Assembly (NCBI RefSeq): GCF_003937915.1
Contig: NZ_RHUM01000016.1
Location: 1-64,000 of the forward strand
From: Erwinia sp. 198
GTDB lineage: Bacteria; Pseudomonadota; Gammaproteobacteria; Enterobacterales; Enterobacteriaceae
Length of the DNA: 64,000 nt
Direction: 5' to 3'
The notes under the pieces were generated by a model that was not told where the DNA came from, did not search any database, and was given only the letters and a program-made list of their open reading frames with translations. Shown piece by piece: positions 41,115 through 50,934 of this stretch. Within the stretch, counting starts at the first letter, position 1. Each line of letters starts with the position of its first letter. The translations under genes were made by a program, and so were the position numbers.

Positions 41115-42019
41115 CAGGTTTTTCCTCGTTTGGCACGGGGATGCGCGGCATCATAAACCGAGGCCAGATGTTGAAAATCAAGGTGGGTATAGATTTGGGT
41201 CGTGGTGAGATTGGCGTGGCCCAGCAGCTCCTGTACGGCGCGCAAATCGCCGCTCGACTCCAGCATATGCGTCGCAAAAGAGTGGCGCAGCTTGTGCGGA
41301 TGAATATGGCTGGACAGCCCCTGCTTCACGCCCCACTCCGCAAAACGCTTTTGCACATTGCGGGTGGAAATGCGCTTGCCCTGTTTTGACAGAAACAGCG
41401 CGTTATCGGATGGCGCGAACAGCTCGCGCAGGGCCAGCCAGCGCTCCGTCCATTCCACCGCCAATCGGCCAATCGGCAGGCGGCGCTCTTTGCTGCCCTT
41501 GCCGGAAACCCACACTTCGCCAGAGGCCAGATCGAGATGGGAAATATCGATGCCGACCAGTTCAGACAGGCGCAGCCCGGCGCCGTACATGACTTCCAGC
41601 ATGGCGCGATCGCGCACCGCCAGCGGGTCGTTCAGATCGATATCCAGCAGGCGGTCAACCTCGTCCACATCGATATTTTTCGGCAGATGCCGGGAAGCGC
41701 GCGGCGTGGCGACGCCCTTGGCCGGGTTAGCTTTCAGCTTGCCCTGGCTGATTTGCCAGTCCAGAAAGCTGCGCAGCGCGGAAAGACGTAGCGCCAGGCT
41801 GGCGGGTTTAAGGCCGCCACGGCGGCTGCGCGCGGCCAGCGCGCGTACCTGGGCGGCGTCCAGCTTCTCCCAGGCGGCGAGCTTCATCTCATCCAGCAGG
41901 GTAATACAGGCGCTCAGCTGTCGCTCGTAGCTAATCTGCGTGAGCGGGCTGAGCTGGCGCTCGACTTTCAGGTAGCGCAGGAAGCCCTCTACGGCTGGCT
42001 GTAGAGGAGACGCGTTCAT
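41114..42019 (-). CDS. xerC: Tyrosine recombinase XerC
   Basis: Site-specific recombinase that with XerD resolves chromosome dimers at dif. The 301 residues (E. coli 298) contain the N-terminal SAM-like core-binding domain and the catalytic set: Arg in [11 protein letters not shown], Lys in [11 protein letters not shown], His and Arg in [14 protein letters not shown], His in [11 protein letters not shown] and the nucleophilic Tyr in QIYTHLD. It overlaps yigA by 4 nt. Confidence 0.96.
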   Translation of the reverse strand: MNASPLQPAVEGFLRYLKVERQLSPLTQISYERQLSACITLLDEMKLAAWEKLDAAQVRALAARSRRGGLKPASLALRLSALRSFLDWQISQGKLKANPAKGVATPRASRHLPKNIDVDEVDRLLDIDLNDPLAVRDRAMLEVMYGAGLRLSELVGIDISHLDLASGEVWVSGKGSKERRLPIGRLAVEWTERWLALRELFAPSDNALFLSKQGKRISTRNVQKRFAEWGVKQGLSSHIHPHKLRHSFATHMLESSGDLRAVQELLGHANLTTTQIYTHLDFQHLASVYDAAHPRAKRGKT

Positions 42020-42717
42020 ACCCTTTCCACCCAGCGCTGCAGCAGCTCTGGCAGCATATGCGAAAGGTGCTGCAAAAGCACCGTGCCCATGCCGGACTGA
42101 TAGTGCTGGCTGTCACGGCTGCTGAAGATCAGCACGCCCAGCTCGCCGCGCTCGCCCAGCAACGACATCGCCACCGAGCCGACCGCTTTGGCCTGCGGTA
42201 ACAGCAGCAGCAGTTCCGGGCCGTTAAGGCTGCCCAGATAGTGCTGCTGCTTGCCCAGACGCTGAATGCGTACCGGCTCGAACGCCTGCCGCGACAGCGC
42301 CAGCTGCGTAAAGTCGGACGGCGCGCCAATCCGCCACTTTTCGCTGAACAGCCGCACGTTGGCGCCCGCCAGCCCCAGCTCGCGCGCCCAGCGATGCAGG
42401 CGGTTGAGCATCTCGTGCAGGCTGTCGGCCGCCGCCAGCCGCGTTTGCAAGGTCAAAAGCTGTTCGAACAGCCGATGATTGGCGCTGGCCTGCTCCATCA
42501 GCAGCGTAATTTCCTCTTCCAGCTGCGCAATCTGGTGACGTTGGCGGCTGAGCTGCCACTCCACCAGCGAAACCGTGCCGCGTACCGGATGCGGTATCAC
42601 CATTTGCTCGACCTGACGGGCATTGCGGATAAAGAAATCCGGGTTTTGCAGCAGGTAATCGCTCACCACGCGATCGTCCAACAGGATATCGCTGGCGGCC
42701 TCGCTGACATGTTTCAT
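42016..42717 (-). CDS. yigA: DUF484 (GAF-like) protein YigA
   Basis: Member of the DUF484 family, predicted GAF-like fold, of unknown function. The 233 residues (E. coli 235) start at ATG 42717 ([15 protein letters not shown]), which overlaps the dapF stop by 4 nt; the longer open frame upstream runs antisense-like through dapF and is ignored. A coiled-coil helix (about residues 55-90) precedes the GAF-like part. Its constant place between dapF and xerC suggests coupling but no specific role. Confidence 0.92.
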   Translation of the reverse strand: MKHVSEAASDILLDDRVVSDYLLQNPDFFIRNARQVEQMVIPHPVRGTVSLVEWQLSRQRHQIAQLEEEITLLMEQASANHRLFEQLLTLQTRLAAADSLHEMLNRLHRWARELGLAGANVRLFSEKWRIGAPSDFTQLALSRQAFEPVRIQRLGKQQHYLGSLNGPELLLLLPQAKAVGSVAMSLLGERGELGVLIFSSRDSQHYQSGMGTVLLQHLSHMLPELLQRWVERV

Positions 42718-43538
42718 AGATGAATAAATCCGTCGTAAACGTGAGTGGCCGGGCCGGTCATATAGAGCGGATGTCCCGGCCCTTTCCAGGCGATATGCAG
42801 GCTGCCGCCGGGCAGATCGACGCGGACCTTTTCCGCCAGCAGGCTTTGCTGAATGCCGACCGCTACCGCCGCACAGGCGCCGCTGCCGCACGCCTGGGTT
42901 TCGCCCGCGCCGCGCTCGTAAACGCGCAGGCAGATATGCTCGCGGCTGACCACCTCCATAAAGCCGACGTTAACGCGTTCAGGAAAACGCTCGTGGCTTT
43001 CCAGCACCGGCCCTAAGCTTTCTACTCGCGCCGTTTTCACGCTGTCGACCTGTAATACGCAATGCGGGTTGCCCATCGATACCACGCCGCACATCACCGT
43101 CTGCTCTGCCACGCGCATCAGATAGAGGCTTTCCGCCTTGTTCGCGCGAAAAGGCACCTGCTGCGGCTCAAAATTCGGCTCGCCCATGTTGACGCATACC
43201 AACTCATCCGGCGTGACGCTCAGCACCATGCGCCCGGTCTGCGTGCTGACGCGGATCTCGCTTTTATTGGTCAGCCCTTTCAGGCGAACAAAGCGGGCGA
43301 AACAGCGCGCGCCGTTGCCGCACTGCGCCACTTCGCTGCCGTCGGCGTTGAAAATGCGGTAGTGAAAATCCAGGTCGGGATCGTAAGGCGGCTCTACGAT
43401 CAGCAGCTGATCGAAGCCGATCCCCAGATGCCGATCCGCCAGTCGCCGGATCAGTTCAGGAGAAAAATAGACGTTTTGCGTCACGGCATCGACCACCATA
43501 AAGTCATTGCCCAGACCGTGCATTTTGGAGAACTGCAT
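42714..43538 (-). CDS. dapF: Diaminopimelate epimerase DapF
   Basis: Converts LL- to meso-diaminopimelate for lysine and peptidoglycan synthesis, without a cofactor. The 274 residues equal the E. coli length from the ATG giving [12 protein letters not shown]. The two catalytic cysteines are in [16 protein letters not shown] near residue 73 and [13 protein letters not shown] near 217. An in-frame ATG 24 nt upstream exists but aligns less well. It follows lptM in an overlapping gene chain. Confidence 0.96.
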   Translation of the reverse strand: MQFSKMHGLGNDFMVVDAVTQNVYFSPELIRRLADRHLGIGFDQLLIVEPPYDPDLDFHYRIFNADGSEVAQCGNGARCFARFVRLKGLTNKSEIRVSTQTGRMVLSVTPDELVCVNMGEPNFEPQQVPFRANKAESLYLMRVAEQTVMCGVVSMGNPHCVLQVDSVKTARVESLGPVLESHERFPERVNVGFMEVVSREHICLRVYERGAGETQACGSGACAAVAVGIQQSLLAEKVRVDLPGGSLHIAWKGPGHPLYMTGPATHVYDGFIHL

Positions 43539-43565
43539 GTTTGGCTCCAGCGAGTGCGTCATGAG

Positions 43566-43802
43566 TTACTGAGCCGATTGCTGTTCCGCATCGGTAGTCG
43601 TTGACTGCTGCTGCGCGCCGGACGCCGTACCGCTGGCGATTTTTGGCGGTGTTCTGGCGCCGGCATTTTTTGGCGGTGTGGTCGCGCCGGCCTTTTTTGG
43701 CGGCTGCTCCTGCTTTGGAAAATAGAGAGGGCCTTTCAGTCCGCATCCCGCCAGGCTGACCACGGCCAGCGCCAGCGCCATCCGGCAAATCATCTTCTTC
43801 AT
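43566..43802 (-). CDS. lptM: Small lipoprotein LptM (YifL)
   Basis: Outer-membrane lipoprotein that helps LptD mature and assemble with LptE. The 78 residues start with a lipoprotein signal ending in the lipobox LAGC (Cys20), followed by the highly conserved GLKGPLYFP. The tail is unusual: PPKxAGAxT occurs at residues 34-42 and 43-51, with a third PPKIAS start, so it has expanded by a 27-bp tandem repeat. ATG 43802 is chosen to give a normal signal peptide. It is the first gene of the dapF chain. Confidence 0.9.
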   Translation of the reverse strand: MKKMICRMALALAVVSLAGCGLKGPLYFPKQEQPPKKAGATTPPKNAGARTPPKIASGTASGAQQQSTTTDAEQQSAQ

Positions 43803-43955
43803 GCTTGTTCTGCTCATCATTGCTGCCTGTTGGTAGACTATCATCGCAGGTGAAGTGCTAAAAGCAACAGGAAAAAGGCGAAGGTTGCAGAAAGGAAAGC
43901 GGTAAAAGGCCCGGCATCCTGTTTGCCGTGCCGGGCGAAAAGCGGCAGCGATGGG

Positions 43956-44276
43956 CTACAAAAAGTCTTCGCGCTGTGGCGTAAAAAGATCGATCAGTAC
44001 GCCGCTTTCCAGGCAGACGCATCCGTGCGGTATATTCGGCTGCTTATATAAGCTGTCGCCCGCCCTCACCTCGCGCTGTTCCCTACCGATAATGAACAAA
44101 AACACGCCGGAACGCACCCAGGTTAGCTGTTCGTGGGGATGGCTGTGCATCGGGCCGATCGCGCCCTGCTCGAAACTGACCTCCACGCACATCAGCTTGC
44201 CGCCGTGCGCCAGCACGCGACGGGTGACCCCCTCGCCCGGTCTTTCCTGACGTGAATCTTTATAAAAGAAAAACAT
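43956..44276 (-). CDS. Cupin protein, KdgF-like (unsaturated uronate linearisation)
   Basis: A 106-residue single-domain cupin closely resembling KdgF, which opens 4,5-unsaturated uronates from pectin or alginate lyases to the linear 5-keto-4-deoxyuronate. The metal-binding HSHPHEQ (residues 44-50), IPHG (82-85) and the ending LFTPQREDFL match the pattern I know for KdgF. ATG 44276 has a strong AGGGGGAA site. It is divergent from the AraC gene and looks like part of one accessory cassette. The exact substrate is inferred. Confidence 0.75.
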   Translation of the reverse strand: MFFFYKDSRQERPGEGVTRRVLAHGGKLMCVEVSFEQGAIGPMHSHPHEQLTWVRSGVFLFIIGREQREVRAGDSLYKQPNIPHGCVCLESGVLIDLFTPQREDFL

Positions 44277-44540
44277 GCGTGTTCCCCCTGCAGTAAATTT
44301 GGCCGCTATTCTGCTCCGGCAGCAGTAATATTCCAGCCAGCGCAAGGCCAACTGTGACGGCTATCATGCCGGTTTGTACAAAAGCGCAAACGGATGAGGC
44401 GGGATGGCGTAATAGTTATTCCCGCCGCGAGGCTGATTAATTTTTTATCGTTTTGTGATGGGCGGCAATTACAGGGCGGGCAGCCTGGCTGAAGATGACG
44501 ATTTATTAGCAAACGACGTCCGTGATAAGGATATAAAGCA

Positions 44541-45353
44541 ATGACGATTACGCTTCCACGCGAGACGCATTTCCGTCATCCCGATGAAAAAATCATTTTT
44601 CATTTCTGGCGGCCGGAAAAGAGCCTGTGTCAGGAGCACCGGCATGAGTATTGCGAACTGTTTCTGGTGGAAAAAGGCAGCGGCATCCACGTTATTAATG
44701 AAAAACCCCACTTATTGACCGCAGGCACATTGTGTTATCTCAACCGTCATGATTATCACCTTTTCGAAGAGATGAAGAATATCAGGCAGGTGAATTTACT
44801 TTATCTGGCGCCCGATCGTTTTAACGTGCTGAAAAGCATTGAGCACTTATTGATCCAGCCGGGTGAAAGCCGCGTCTGGCAGATAAATATGCGGGTGATG
44901 CAGCAGATTATTGTCAGACTAATGGCGCATTCGACCACAAAGTACGAAAACAAGCTGCTTTGCGAAAGCCATAAGGAAGCTATTTTTCTGGAAACGCTGC
45001 ATACGCTGAACCAGTGGCGCTATAAAACCCAGGATTTCGCCTCCAGCGACGATCGCATCAGCCAGATTATTATCTGGCTGAATAATCATCTGGCCGACCC
45101 GCTGGATATGACGCGCCTCTGCCAGACGTTTGCGATTTCACGCCGCACGCTGCAGCGAGGGTTTGTCGACTATACGGGCGTATCGCCGCAAAAATACCTG
45201 ACTATCACAAGGCTGTTACAGGCAAAATATCACCTGCAATACGGCGATATGACCATCTCCGAGGCGGGAAAACGCGTCGGCTTTAACGAGGTCAGCTATT
45301 TTTCCCGCCAGTTCCGCAAGCAGTTCGGTATTTCGCCCGGCCAGTGTTTGTAA
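44541..45353 (+). CDS. AraC-family regulator, RhaS/RhaR-like
   Basis: A 270-residue regulator with an N-terminal cupin-type sensor (HRHEYCELFLVEKGSGIHVI, residues about 33-52) and a C-terminal double HTH: LDMTRLCQTFAISRRTLQRG and MTISEAGKRVGFNEVSYFSR. The sensor pattern resembles the rhamnose regulators RhaS and RhaR. It lies between the KdgF-like gene (divergent) and the BNR gene (convergent, 16 nt apart), so it is the likely local activator. Its A/T-richer codon use differs from neighbouring core genes. The ligand is unknown. Confidence 0.82.
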   Translation: MTITLPRETHFRHPDEKIIFHFWRPEKSLCQEHRHEYCELFLVEKGSGIHVINEKPHLLTAGTLCYLNRHDYHLFEEMKNIRQVNLLYLAPDRFNVLKSIEHLLIQPGESRVWQINMRVMQQIIVRLMAHSTTKYENKLLCESHKEAIFLETLHTLNQWRYKTQDFASSDDRISQIIIWLNNHLADPLDMTRLCQTFAISRRTLQRGFVDYTGVSPQKYLTITRLLQAKYHLQYGDMTISEAGKRVGFNEVSYFSRQFRKQFGISPGQCL

Positions 45354-45368
45354 GCCTGACCTGAGCGC

Positions 45369-46664
45369 TTACCCTTGCGCCTCAATAAGTTCCAGTTTCC
45401 CCGCCGCTACCGTCGCCGGATAGGGTTCGTCGCGGCAGATCGGCAACGCCTCCCAGCGCAGCCAGTAGCGATGCTGCGGGCTATAGTCGCTGTTCTGCGC
45501 CGCCAGCAGCTGCACCTCCGCCTGCGGATGCAGCTGCTGGCGTGGCCGCGTTAGCGCTTCCGGCAGCGTTACCCGGGCGGGAAGCGTTGCCGCTACGGTT
45601 AAGGACGCTTCGTCAATCAGCCAGCGTCCTGCGTCGTTCCACAACGAACGCCACGCCACCTCCAGCCCTTCTGCCGTCACGCACGGCGGCTGCAAAACCA
45701 GATCCGGCGGGATAGAGCCGGGCCCGTTGAAATCCCAGCGAAAACGCCACTGGCTGAGCTGGCTTCTCTGCCAGTTTCCCGTGCCGTCCGGCCTGGCGAG
45801 ATAAGCCTGCGAGCAGCCGTGCCGATCGTAGCGGTGATAAATCAGTAGCGGTCTTCCCTGACTGTCAAAACCGATTTCCTGCACCATATTAATCAGCCCT
45901 TCGCCAACCCCGGCGCTATCGACGATTTCGCCTCGTTCCCGCGAGATGGGCAAGCTCAGGCTTTGTCCCGCAGAGGTTTCCCAGCGTTGCAGGTCGCGGC
46001 TACGCGCATAGGACAAACTGTTATTGGTTTCACAGTGAGGCGTCTCGCGCCACATCCAGACCAGATGCCACCAGCCATCCGGCCCGGCGACCGGCGGTCG
46101 CGCGTAGCCGTTGCGTAAGCCTTCGCCGTCGAGCAGCGGCGTGTCCAACAGGCGCGACCACTGCCGCCGCGCCGTGCTGTAGACGTTATAGATATCGTCG
46201 CCGTTGCCGCTACAGCCGTCGCGATAGCGGAACAGTAAACGTCCCTGCGCGTCTTTAAAAAACAGCGGATAAGTCGCGCGCGCTTCGCGCGTGCCGGTCA
46301 TCGCTCTGACCACGCGCAGCGAATAAATATCCAGCGGGCGTTCGGAGCGAAAATAGATCAGCGGATCGACATGCATATTGCCGGAAAGGTGCAGATAGCC
46401 TGCGCTGTCTACGGCCATCGTCAGATAGTTATGTGAATCGTAATCGGTGATATTGGCGTTACGGCTGCGCGACGCCAGCCAGAAGCCTTCCGGCTGAAAA
46501 GTTTCCCATGTCGCTACGCCTGCCCGACGGCATCCTACGGTAATGCGATGCGCGGCGTCGTACCAGGCGGCAAACAGCGTTCCCTCATGATGCAGCAGGC
46601 AATAGAGCACGTTAAAATCTGCGCAGGCCTCGCCCACGGCAGAGACACGAACCTCTTTACTCAT
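45369..46664 (-). CDS. BNR-repeat propeller protein, candidate polysaccharide lyase
   Basis: A 431-residue protein of the BNR_4 type (beta-propeller), without a signal peptide, so cytoplasmic. Residues 74-98 hold DYDSHNYL and SGNMH, two His spaced as in ulvan-lyase families PL24/PL25 of the same fold. Further conserved-looking positions are TYPLFF, FRYRDG and RNGYARPP (Tyr and Arg candidates), and NNSLSYARSRDLQRW is a typical BNR strand. With a KdgF-like enzyme and a hexuronate-type transporter next to it, a lyase for imported uronic-acid oligosaccharides is the best inference. A sialidase-like hydrolase is possible. It is co-directional with the MFS gene, 3 nt apart. Confidence 0.65.
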   Translation of the reverse strand: MSKEVRVSAVGEACADFNVLYCLLHHEGTLFAAWYDAAHRITVGCRRAGVATWETFQPEGFWLASRSRNANITDYDSHNYLTMAVDSAGYLHLSGNMHVDPLIYFRSERPLDIYSLRVVRAMTGTREARATYPLFFKDAQGRLLFRYRDGCSGNGDDIYNVYSTARRQWSRLLDTPLLDGEGLRNGYARPPVAGPDGWWHLVWMWRETPHCETNNSLSYARSRDLQRWETSAGQSLSLPISRERGEIVDSAGVGEGLINMVQEIGFDSQGRPLLIYHRYDRHGCSQAYLARPDGTGNWQRSQLSQWRFRWDFNGPGSIPPDLVLQPPCVTAEGLEVAWRSLWNDAGRWLIDEASLTVAATLPARVTLPEALTRPRQQLHPQAEVQLLAAQNSDYSPQHRYWLRWEALPICRDEPYPATVAAGKLELIEAQG

Positions 46665-46667
46665 CTT

Positions 46668-47930
46668 TCACTCTCCTTGATTGTTTTTACGGCGCAGAAA
46701 ATAAACGGCCAGCACGATGGCCCCGGTGGGGTGAAGGATCGCACCGATATAGATCGGCACGGCATAGCCAAAGGCATCGATAATCGTGCCGACAAAGCCG
46801 TTGAAAAGAGTGGCGCTGATGCCGCCGAGCGCGCTCATGATGCCAATAGCGGTGGCGATGGCCGCGCGCGGCACCAGCCCGCCCATCATGATGGTCACCA
46901 TACTCAGCCAGGCGGTGCACATAAAATTAATGACGGTCATAATGCCTACCGCCAACCAGATGTTTTGCACCGTGGGCAGTAAACAAATCAGCGGTGCCAG
47001 ACAGGTTACCGTCCAGATCAGATTCAGCCGCGCCCGGGTTGGCCCGACGCCGCGCGCTACCAGCCGATCGGAGATCCGGCACACCAGCAGCACGCCAAAC
47101 ACCGCCGCCAGCGGCGGAAACCACATCAGCTCGCCTACGCGCGCCAGACTCAGCCCCAGCTTTTCCTGCATAAAGCCGATCTGCCAGTATTGATAAAAGA
47201 ACCAGAAAGGATCGGTCAGCAGCCGCGCGATAATCAGCGTCCAGACGGGCGCGGAAGCCAGCACCAACTTGTAGCGTTGCAGCGTGGAAACGCGGTCGTC
47301 CTCTCTTTCCGACAGCGGCTCTGCCGACGTCGGCTGGCGACGGCTGGCGAGAAACCACAGCAGGCCGACCAGGATGCCCGCCAAGGCCGGAATAAAGAAT
47401 GCCCAGCGCCAGCCGCCCGCCAGCGTAACCCAGGCGATAAAGGGCGGCGCGACGATCAGGCCCAGCGACTGAATAATATTGGTCAGCTGAAAAGCGAAAG
47501 CACGCTGCTCCGCTTTAAACCAGGTAAATATCGCCAGCGTTAAGGCGGGCACGACGCCGGACTCCGCTATGCCAAGAATAAAGCGACCAATTAGCATCCC
47601 GGCCAGCGAATGCGACAGGCCGGTGATCAGCGTGGCTGTCGACATTAGCAGCGTTAAAAAGGTCAGCACGCAGCGGCTGCCGAATTTATCCACCAGCGCG
47701 CCCGAGAAAAAATACATCACGATATACGGCAGCATAAAAGCGGTAATCAGCAACGAATACTCTTTATTGCCCACGCCCATTTCATCCATCAGCGTGGTTT
47801 TAAGGATGGAAACAATTTGCCGATCGAAAGAGAAGAAAAACAGAATGCAGCCGAGCAACAGCAGAAGCAGGGAAATAAAAAGACCGAACTTATTTCCTTC
47901 CCTGGTGAGTAATGCCTGTCCTTTTTCCAT
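46668..47930 (-). CDS. MFS transporter, ACS (hexuronate-type) family
   Basis: A 420-residue, twelve-helix major-facilitator protein. FFSFDRQIVSILKTTLMDE in helix 1, GALVDKFGSRCVL after helix 2 and RFILGIAESGVVPALTLAIF in helix 4 resemble the anion:cation symporter family that includes ExuT and GarP. It heads the two-gene unit with the BNR protein. A CRP-type site and a -10 box lie upstream. Likely cargo is a uronate or small uronide, by family and context only. Confidence 0.82.
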   Translation of the reverse strand: MEKGQALLTREGNKFGLFISLLLLLLGCILFFFSFDRQIVSILKTTLMDEMGVGNKEYSLLITAFMLPYIVMYFFSGALVDKFGSRCVLTFLTLLMSTATLITGLSHSLAGMLIGRFILGIAESGVVPALTLAIFTWFKAEQRAFAFQLTNIIQSLGLIVAPPFIAWVTLAGGWRWAFFIPALAGILVGLLWFLASRRQPTSAEPLSEREDDRVSTLQRYKLVLASAPVWTLIIARLLTDPFWFFYQYWQIGFMQEKLGLSLARVGELMWFPPLAAVFGVLLVCRISDRLVARGVGPTRARLNLIWTVTCLAPLICLLPTVQNIWLAVGIMTVINFMCTAWLSMVTIMMGGLVPRAAIATAIGIMSALGGISATLFNGFVGTIIDAFGYAVPIYIGAILHPTGAIVLAVYFLRRKNNQGE

Positions 47931-47971
47931 ATATCCCTCGCGGTAATGCCTTTAAATGAGAATACGGCGCG

Positions 47972-48033
47972 AGTATAAAATGGATGATATCGGGCAAAAG
48001 AGCGGGATGATTTACTCTGTGAATAGCATCATG
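47972..48033 (-). promoter_or_regulatory. Promoter and CRP site of the MFS-BNR operon
   Basis: On the minus strand TATACT (47972-47977) is a good -10, with a weak CTTTTG -35 at 17 bp. TGTGA-N6-TCATG (48018-48033) is a CRP-type site whose centre falls about 60 bp upstream of the predicted start near 47965, close to the class I position of -61.5. This suggests cAMP-CRP activation of the cassette. An AraC site is expected but not identified. Confidence 0.6.
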
Positions 48034-48097
48034 GCGATTTGTACTTTAGCGCCAGAACGGCGGGAGAAATGGCATTTGCCCGCAGATGGCGGGCGCA

Positions 48098-50647
48098 TCA
48101 ATGCATCTGATAACGCGGCGTGTAGTCGCTGGGATCGTTGTCTGAATCGGTCGCACACAGCTGCGTCAGCGTCTGGCTGCGGAAAGGAATAACCTGAAAA
48201 CGATCGTCCACCTGCACAATCTGGTAGAACTGCGGCAGGTTAAAATTGATAAAGCTGGAGCCGTAGGTAAAGCGATCGTGTGAGGAGGAGTAGAAGCGGC
48301 TGACGTCGCGCACCAGCTCCTCTTTACTGCCCTCGCAGTGGTGATAGATCTCGACCCGGTTAGTCTCATCCAGGATGTAGATATTAAAGCCACGATCGTC
48401 TTTCGTATCCTCAAAGAAAAACTGGATGATGCCTTCGCTGGCGTAGCCGTTGACTACCGACGGCAGCCGCGTCTGATCGGTTTCCACCTTGATCGACAGG
48501 CCGTGCAGCTTGTTGTTGGAGATGGCACCGTAAAACTCCACGGCGTTTTCCAGCTTTTGCACCGAGACGCTCAGCCGCTCAAAGAACAGTCCCCAGGTTT
48601 GTCCGGCCACGCGCACGGCTTTAAACCGGCCGGGTTCCTGGCGCGTGCTGGAGAGGCGCAGTTCGATACACTCCGAAACCAGCTGTTGCACGCGAGTACG
48701 GATCAGACCGCGCAGATGCTGGCTATAGCAAAAAACCTCGACGTTATCCGGCGGCGCGGCATCCTGATGCATTTTACCCAGGATGGTTTTCAGCGCCTCG
48801 ATCATTGCCTGCTCGCCGTTGAAATGCAGCGTGCGGACTTCATTCCACGAATTGCGGTAAAGCAGATCGATGCTGCCGATCAGGCACTGCTGCTGCTGCC
48901 CAAAGCTGAATACATCCAGCTTGCGGAAGTCAAAATGCACCACCTGATTGCGGAAGGCCGCGGTAGGATCGTGTTCCAGGTTAACGATGATTGCCAGATG
49001 GCGGATTTCGCACGGGCTGTAAAGCGCCTTTGCCGTCGGCGCGGGCAGCCGCAGTGGGAAATGGTGCGACACGTCCGCCACCAGTTCCTGCAGCCTCGCC
49101 AGATCGCAAATTTCATTGCCTTTAATGTGCAGCCGCGTTTTGCTGGTCAGCAGGCCGTTGAACCACGCCCACGCCACCAGCTTGTTCAGGTAGCGGTTAT
49201 ATTCCAGCGGCTGATGGCTGATGATGGACTGCATATCCGGCGACTGATTATAAAGATACCAGCCGGCGCGGTTGGCGCGGCCGTGCGGCACGTGAATAAA
49301 GGTCAGATGCGGCTCGGAAAGATCGGGCGAAATCTGTGGATTGAGCAGCGTCACCTTGCCCGGCAGCGCTTCGAAAGCGGCGTAGAGCTTGCGGGTCAAC
49401 ACGCCGATATCCTGTGGACTGGCGCTGACGCTCAGATTATTGCGGCGGGCAAAGCGGATCAGGTTGCGGTAGCTCTGCATCATCGCGTCCAGCAGCTCGT
49501 TGTGCGCTTCACGCACGCGACCGATTTTCCACTCGGCGCGGCTGTCGAGCATGGTAAGCCGCTCCTGGTCCCAGCCCCATTCGCTGACCAGCTGGCTGAG
49601 GATTTCACGCCGCCAGCCCGGATCGCTGTCGACGGACAGTTTTTCACGCACCTTCAGATAGAAGCAGCGGCGTACCAAATCCAGACGCGCGTGATCGTCA
49701 ATGCTGGTGAGATAATGCGTAACGCGTTCCAGCATCATGCAGTAGGGATCCAGACCGTAAGAGACGATTTCGCCATCGTGCAGGCGCTGTTTGATATCCA
49801 TCGCCAGCAGCCTGGTGCCCGGGTACTCCCAGGAGTAGGCTTCCAGCAGCAGCGTTTTCAGCACCGCCTTATAGGGCGAATCGATACTTTTATAGAGCTG
49901 CCACAGGCTCGCGCCAAAATACTCCTCGGCGGAAAGCGTGCTCAGACCGCCCAAATCAAGCCACTCGTTCGGGGTCAGCACGCCTTTTTGATACAGCGAC
50001 ATCACATAGTCGTCGTAATGCTCTTCTTCTTCGCCCGGCACCATATTCCACAGGATGCGTTTGCCGGCCATGCGTACGGCGGTGCGATAGAATTCGTCCA
50101 GCAGCAGGATATGCTGCGTGGAACCGCAGTCTTCACCGCCCAGGCTGCCGCTTTCGTTATGACGGAAGCGGTTTTCGTCAATCAGAAAGAAGCTGGCATC
50201 GACGCCCATACCGGCGCACCATTTTTGCAGCAGCGTACATTTCTTTTGCAGCGCCAGACGCTCTTCGTTATCCAGCCAGGATTGATGGCAGACCCAGATA
50301 TCCAGGTCGGAAGTGGCATTCTGACCGACGGAAGAAGTGCTGCCCATGGAGTAAACGCCGGTAATTGGCATCTCACCCTGCGGCGTAAGCGCGGCGAGAG
50401 ATCCAGATTTACCTTCTAAATCATAAAGATAATTTTTTTGGCTTTCGTCAGGCGTGTAGAAGCTGATGCCATGTGGAACGTTACCTGCAAGGTAACCCGG
50501 CATCAAAGGATGATGATAATGTAATAAGGTCGGCAGCAGACTGTAAACCTGTTGAAAAGCAGGTCCCATGGCCGCCAGCGCGCGATCGACGCGTAGCTGG
50601 TTGATGGCATCCAGTCTCTGTTTCAGTGTCTCAATGTAGAGGTACAA
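48098..50647 (-). CDS. cyaA: Class I adenylate cyclase CyaA
   Basis: Makes cAMP from ATP and sets CRP activity; regulated by phosphorylated EIIA-Glc through the C-terminal half. The 849 residues (E. coli 848) start at TTG 50647, giving [12 protein letters not shown]. coli cyaA also uses a TTG start, which limits its translation. The catalytic G-S...D-x-D motif is [18 protein letters not shown] near residue 100. The C-terminal regulatory domain is complete (about residues 540-849). It is divergent from hemC, as in E. coli. Confidence 0.96.
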   Translation of the reverse strand: MYLYIETLKQRLDAINQLRVDRALAAMGPAFQQVYSLLPTLLHYHHPLMPGYLAGNVPHGISFYTPDESQKNYLYDLEGKSGSLAALTPQGEMPITGVYSMGSTSSVGQNATSDLDIWVCHQSWLDNEERLALQKKCTLLQKWCAGMGVDASFFLIDENRFRHNESGSLGGEDCGSTQHILLLDEFYRTAVRMAGKRILWNMVPGEEEEHYDDYVMSLYQKGVLTPNEWLDLGGLSTLSAEEYFGASLWQLYKSIDSPYKAVLKTLLLEAYSWEYPGTRLLAMDIKQRLHDGEIVSYGLDPYCMMLERVTHYLTSIDDHARLDLVRRCFYLKVREKLSVDSDPGWRREILSQLVSEWGWDQERLTMLDSRAEWKIGRVREAHNELLDAMMQSYRNLIRFARRNNLSVSASPQDIGVLTRKLYAAFEALPGKVTLLNPQISPDLSEPHLTFIHVPHGRANRAGWYLYNQSPDMQSIISHQPLEYNRYLNKLVAWAWFNGLLTSKTRLHIKGNEICDLARLQELVADVSHHFPLRLPAPTAKALYSPCEIRHLAIIVNLEHDPTAAFRNQVVHFDFRKLDVFSFGQQQQCLIGSIDLLYRNSWNEVRTLHFNGEQAMIEALKTILGKMHQDAAPPDNVEVFCYSQHLRGLIRTRVQQLVSECIELRLSSTRQEPGRFKAVRVAGQTWGLFFERLSVSVQKLENAVEFYGAISNNKLHGLSIKVETDQTRLPSVVNGYASEGIIQFFFEDTKDDRGFNIYILDETNRVEIYHHCEGSKEELVRDVSRFYSSSHDRFTYGSSFINFNLPQFYQIVQVDDRFQVIPFRSQTLTQLCATDSDNDPSDYTPRYQMH

Positions 50648-50742
50648 GACGTCTCGCCTGATTATCCCAGTGCCTGCAAAAAACCCCGTTCCCGACATCC
50701 GCCGCTTGCTTTAAAAATAGTCGTGCGAATAATTGCTGGAAA

Positions 50743-50758
50743 CGTGATCAATCTAACA
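50743..50758. promoter_or_regulatory. CRP site in the cyaA-hemC intergenic region
   Basis: Read on the cyaA strand, TGTTA-N6-TCACG lies in the context AGGTGTTAGATTGATCACG, which nearly matches the E. coli cyaA P2 CRP site. It should give feedback repression of cyaA by cAMP-CRP. The 50648-50934 region also holds the hemC promoter; I did not pick boxes for it. Confidence 0.75.
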
Positions 50759-50934
50759 CCTGGTCGGTTGACCGTAAAGAAAGTTGCGCTACCAAACAGT
50801 TTAGCACGTTTTACCATCACCCCGACCGAAAAAGCCCGCATACAGCCAGCGCCTGCCGTTTCAGGCGGCGGAAACTGTCAGCCTTCCCGTATCAATGATA
50901 GGATAATCAGTGAACGATAAAAACGGTAACCAGC

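Noticed and set aside
48060-48097. Terminator downstream of cyaA
   Set aside because: CCCGC-CATCT-GCGGG can form a short stem on the cyaA strand, but no T run follows.
48338-50419. 693-codon ORF on the plus strand
   Set aside because: It is wholly antisense to cyaA, which is complete and clearly homologous. Long antisense frames are common in GC-rich coding DNA.
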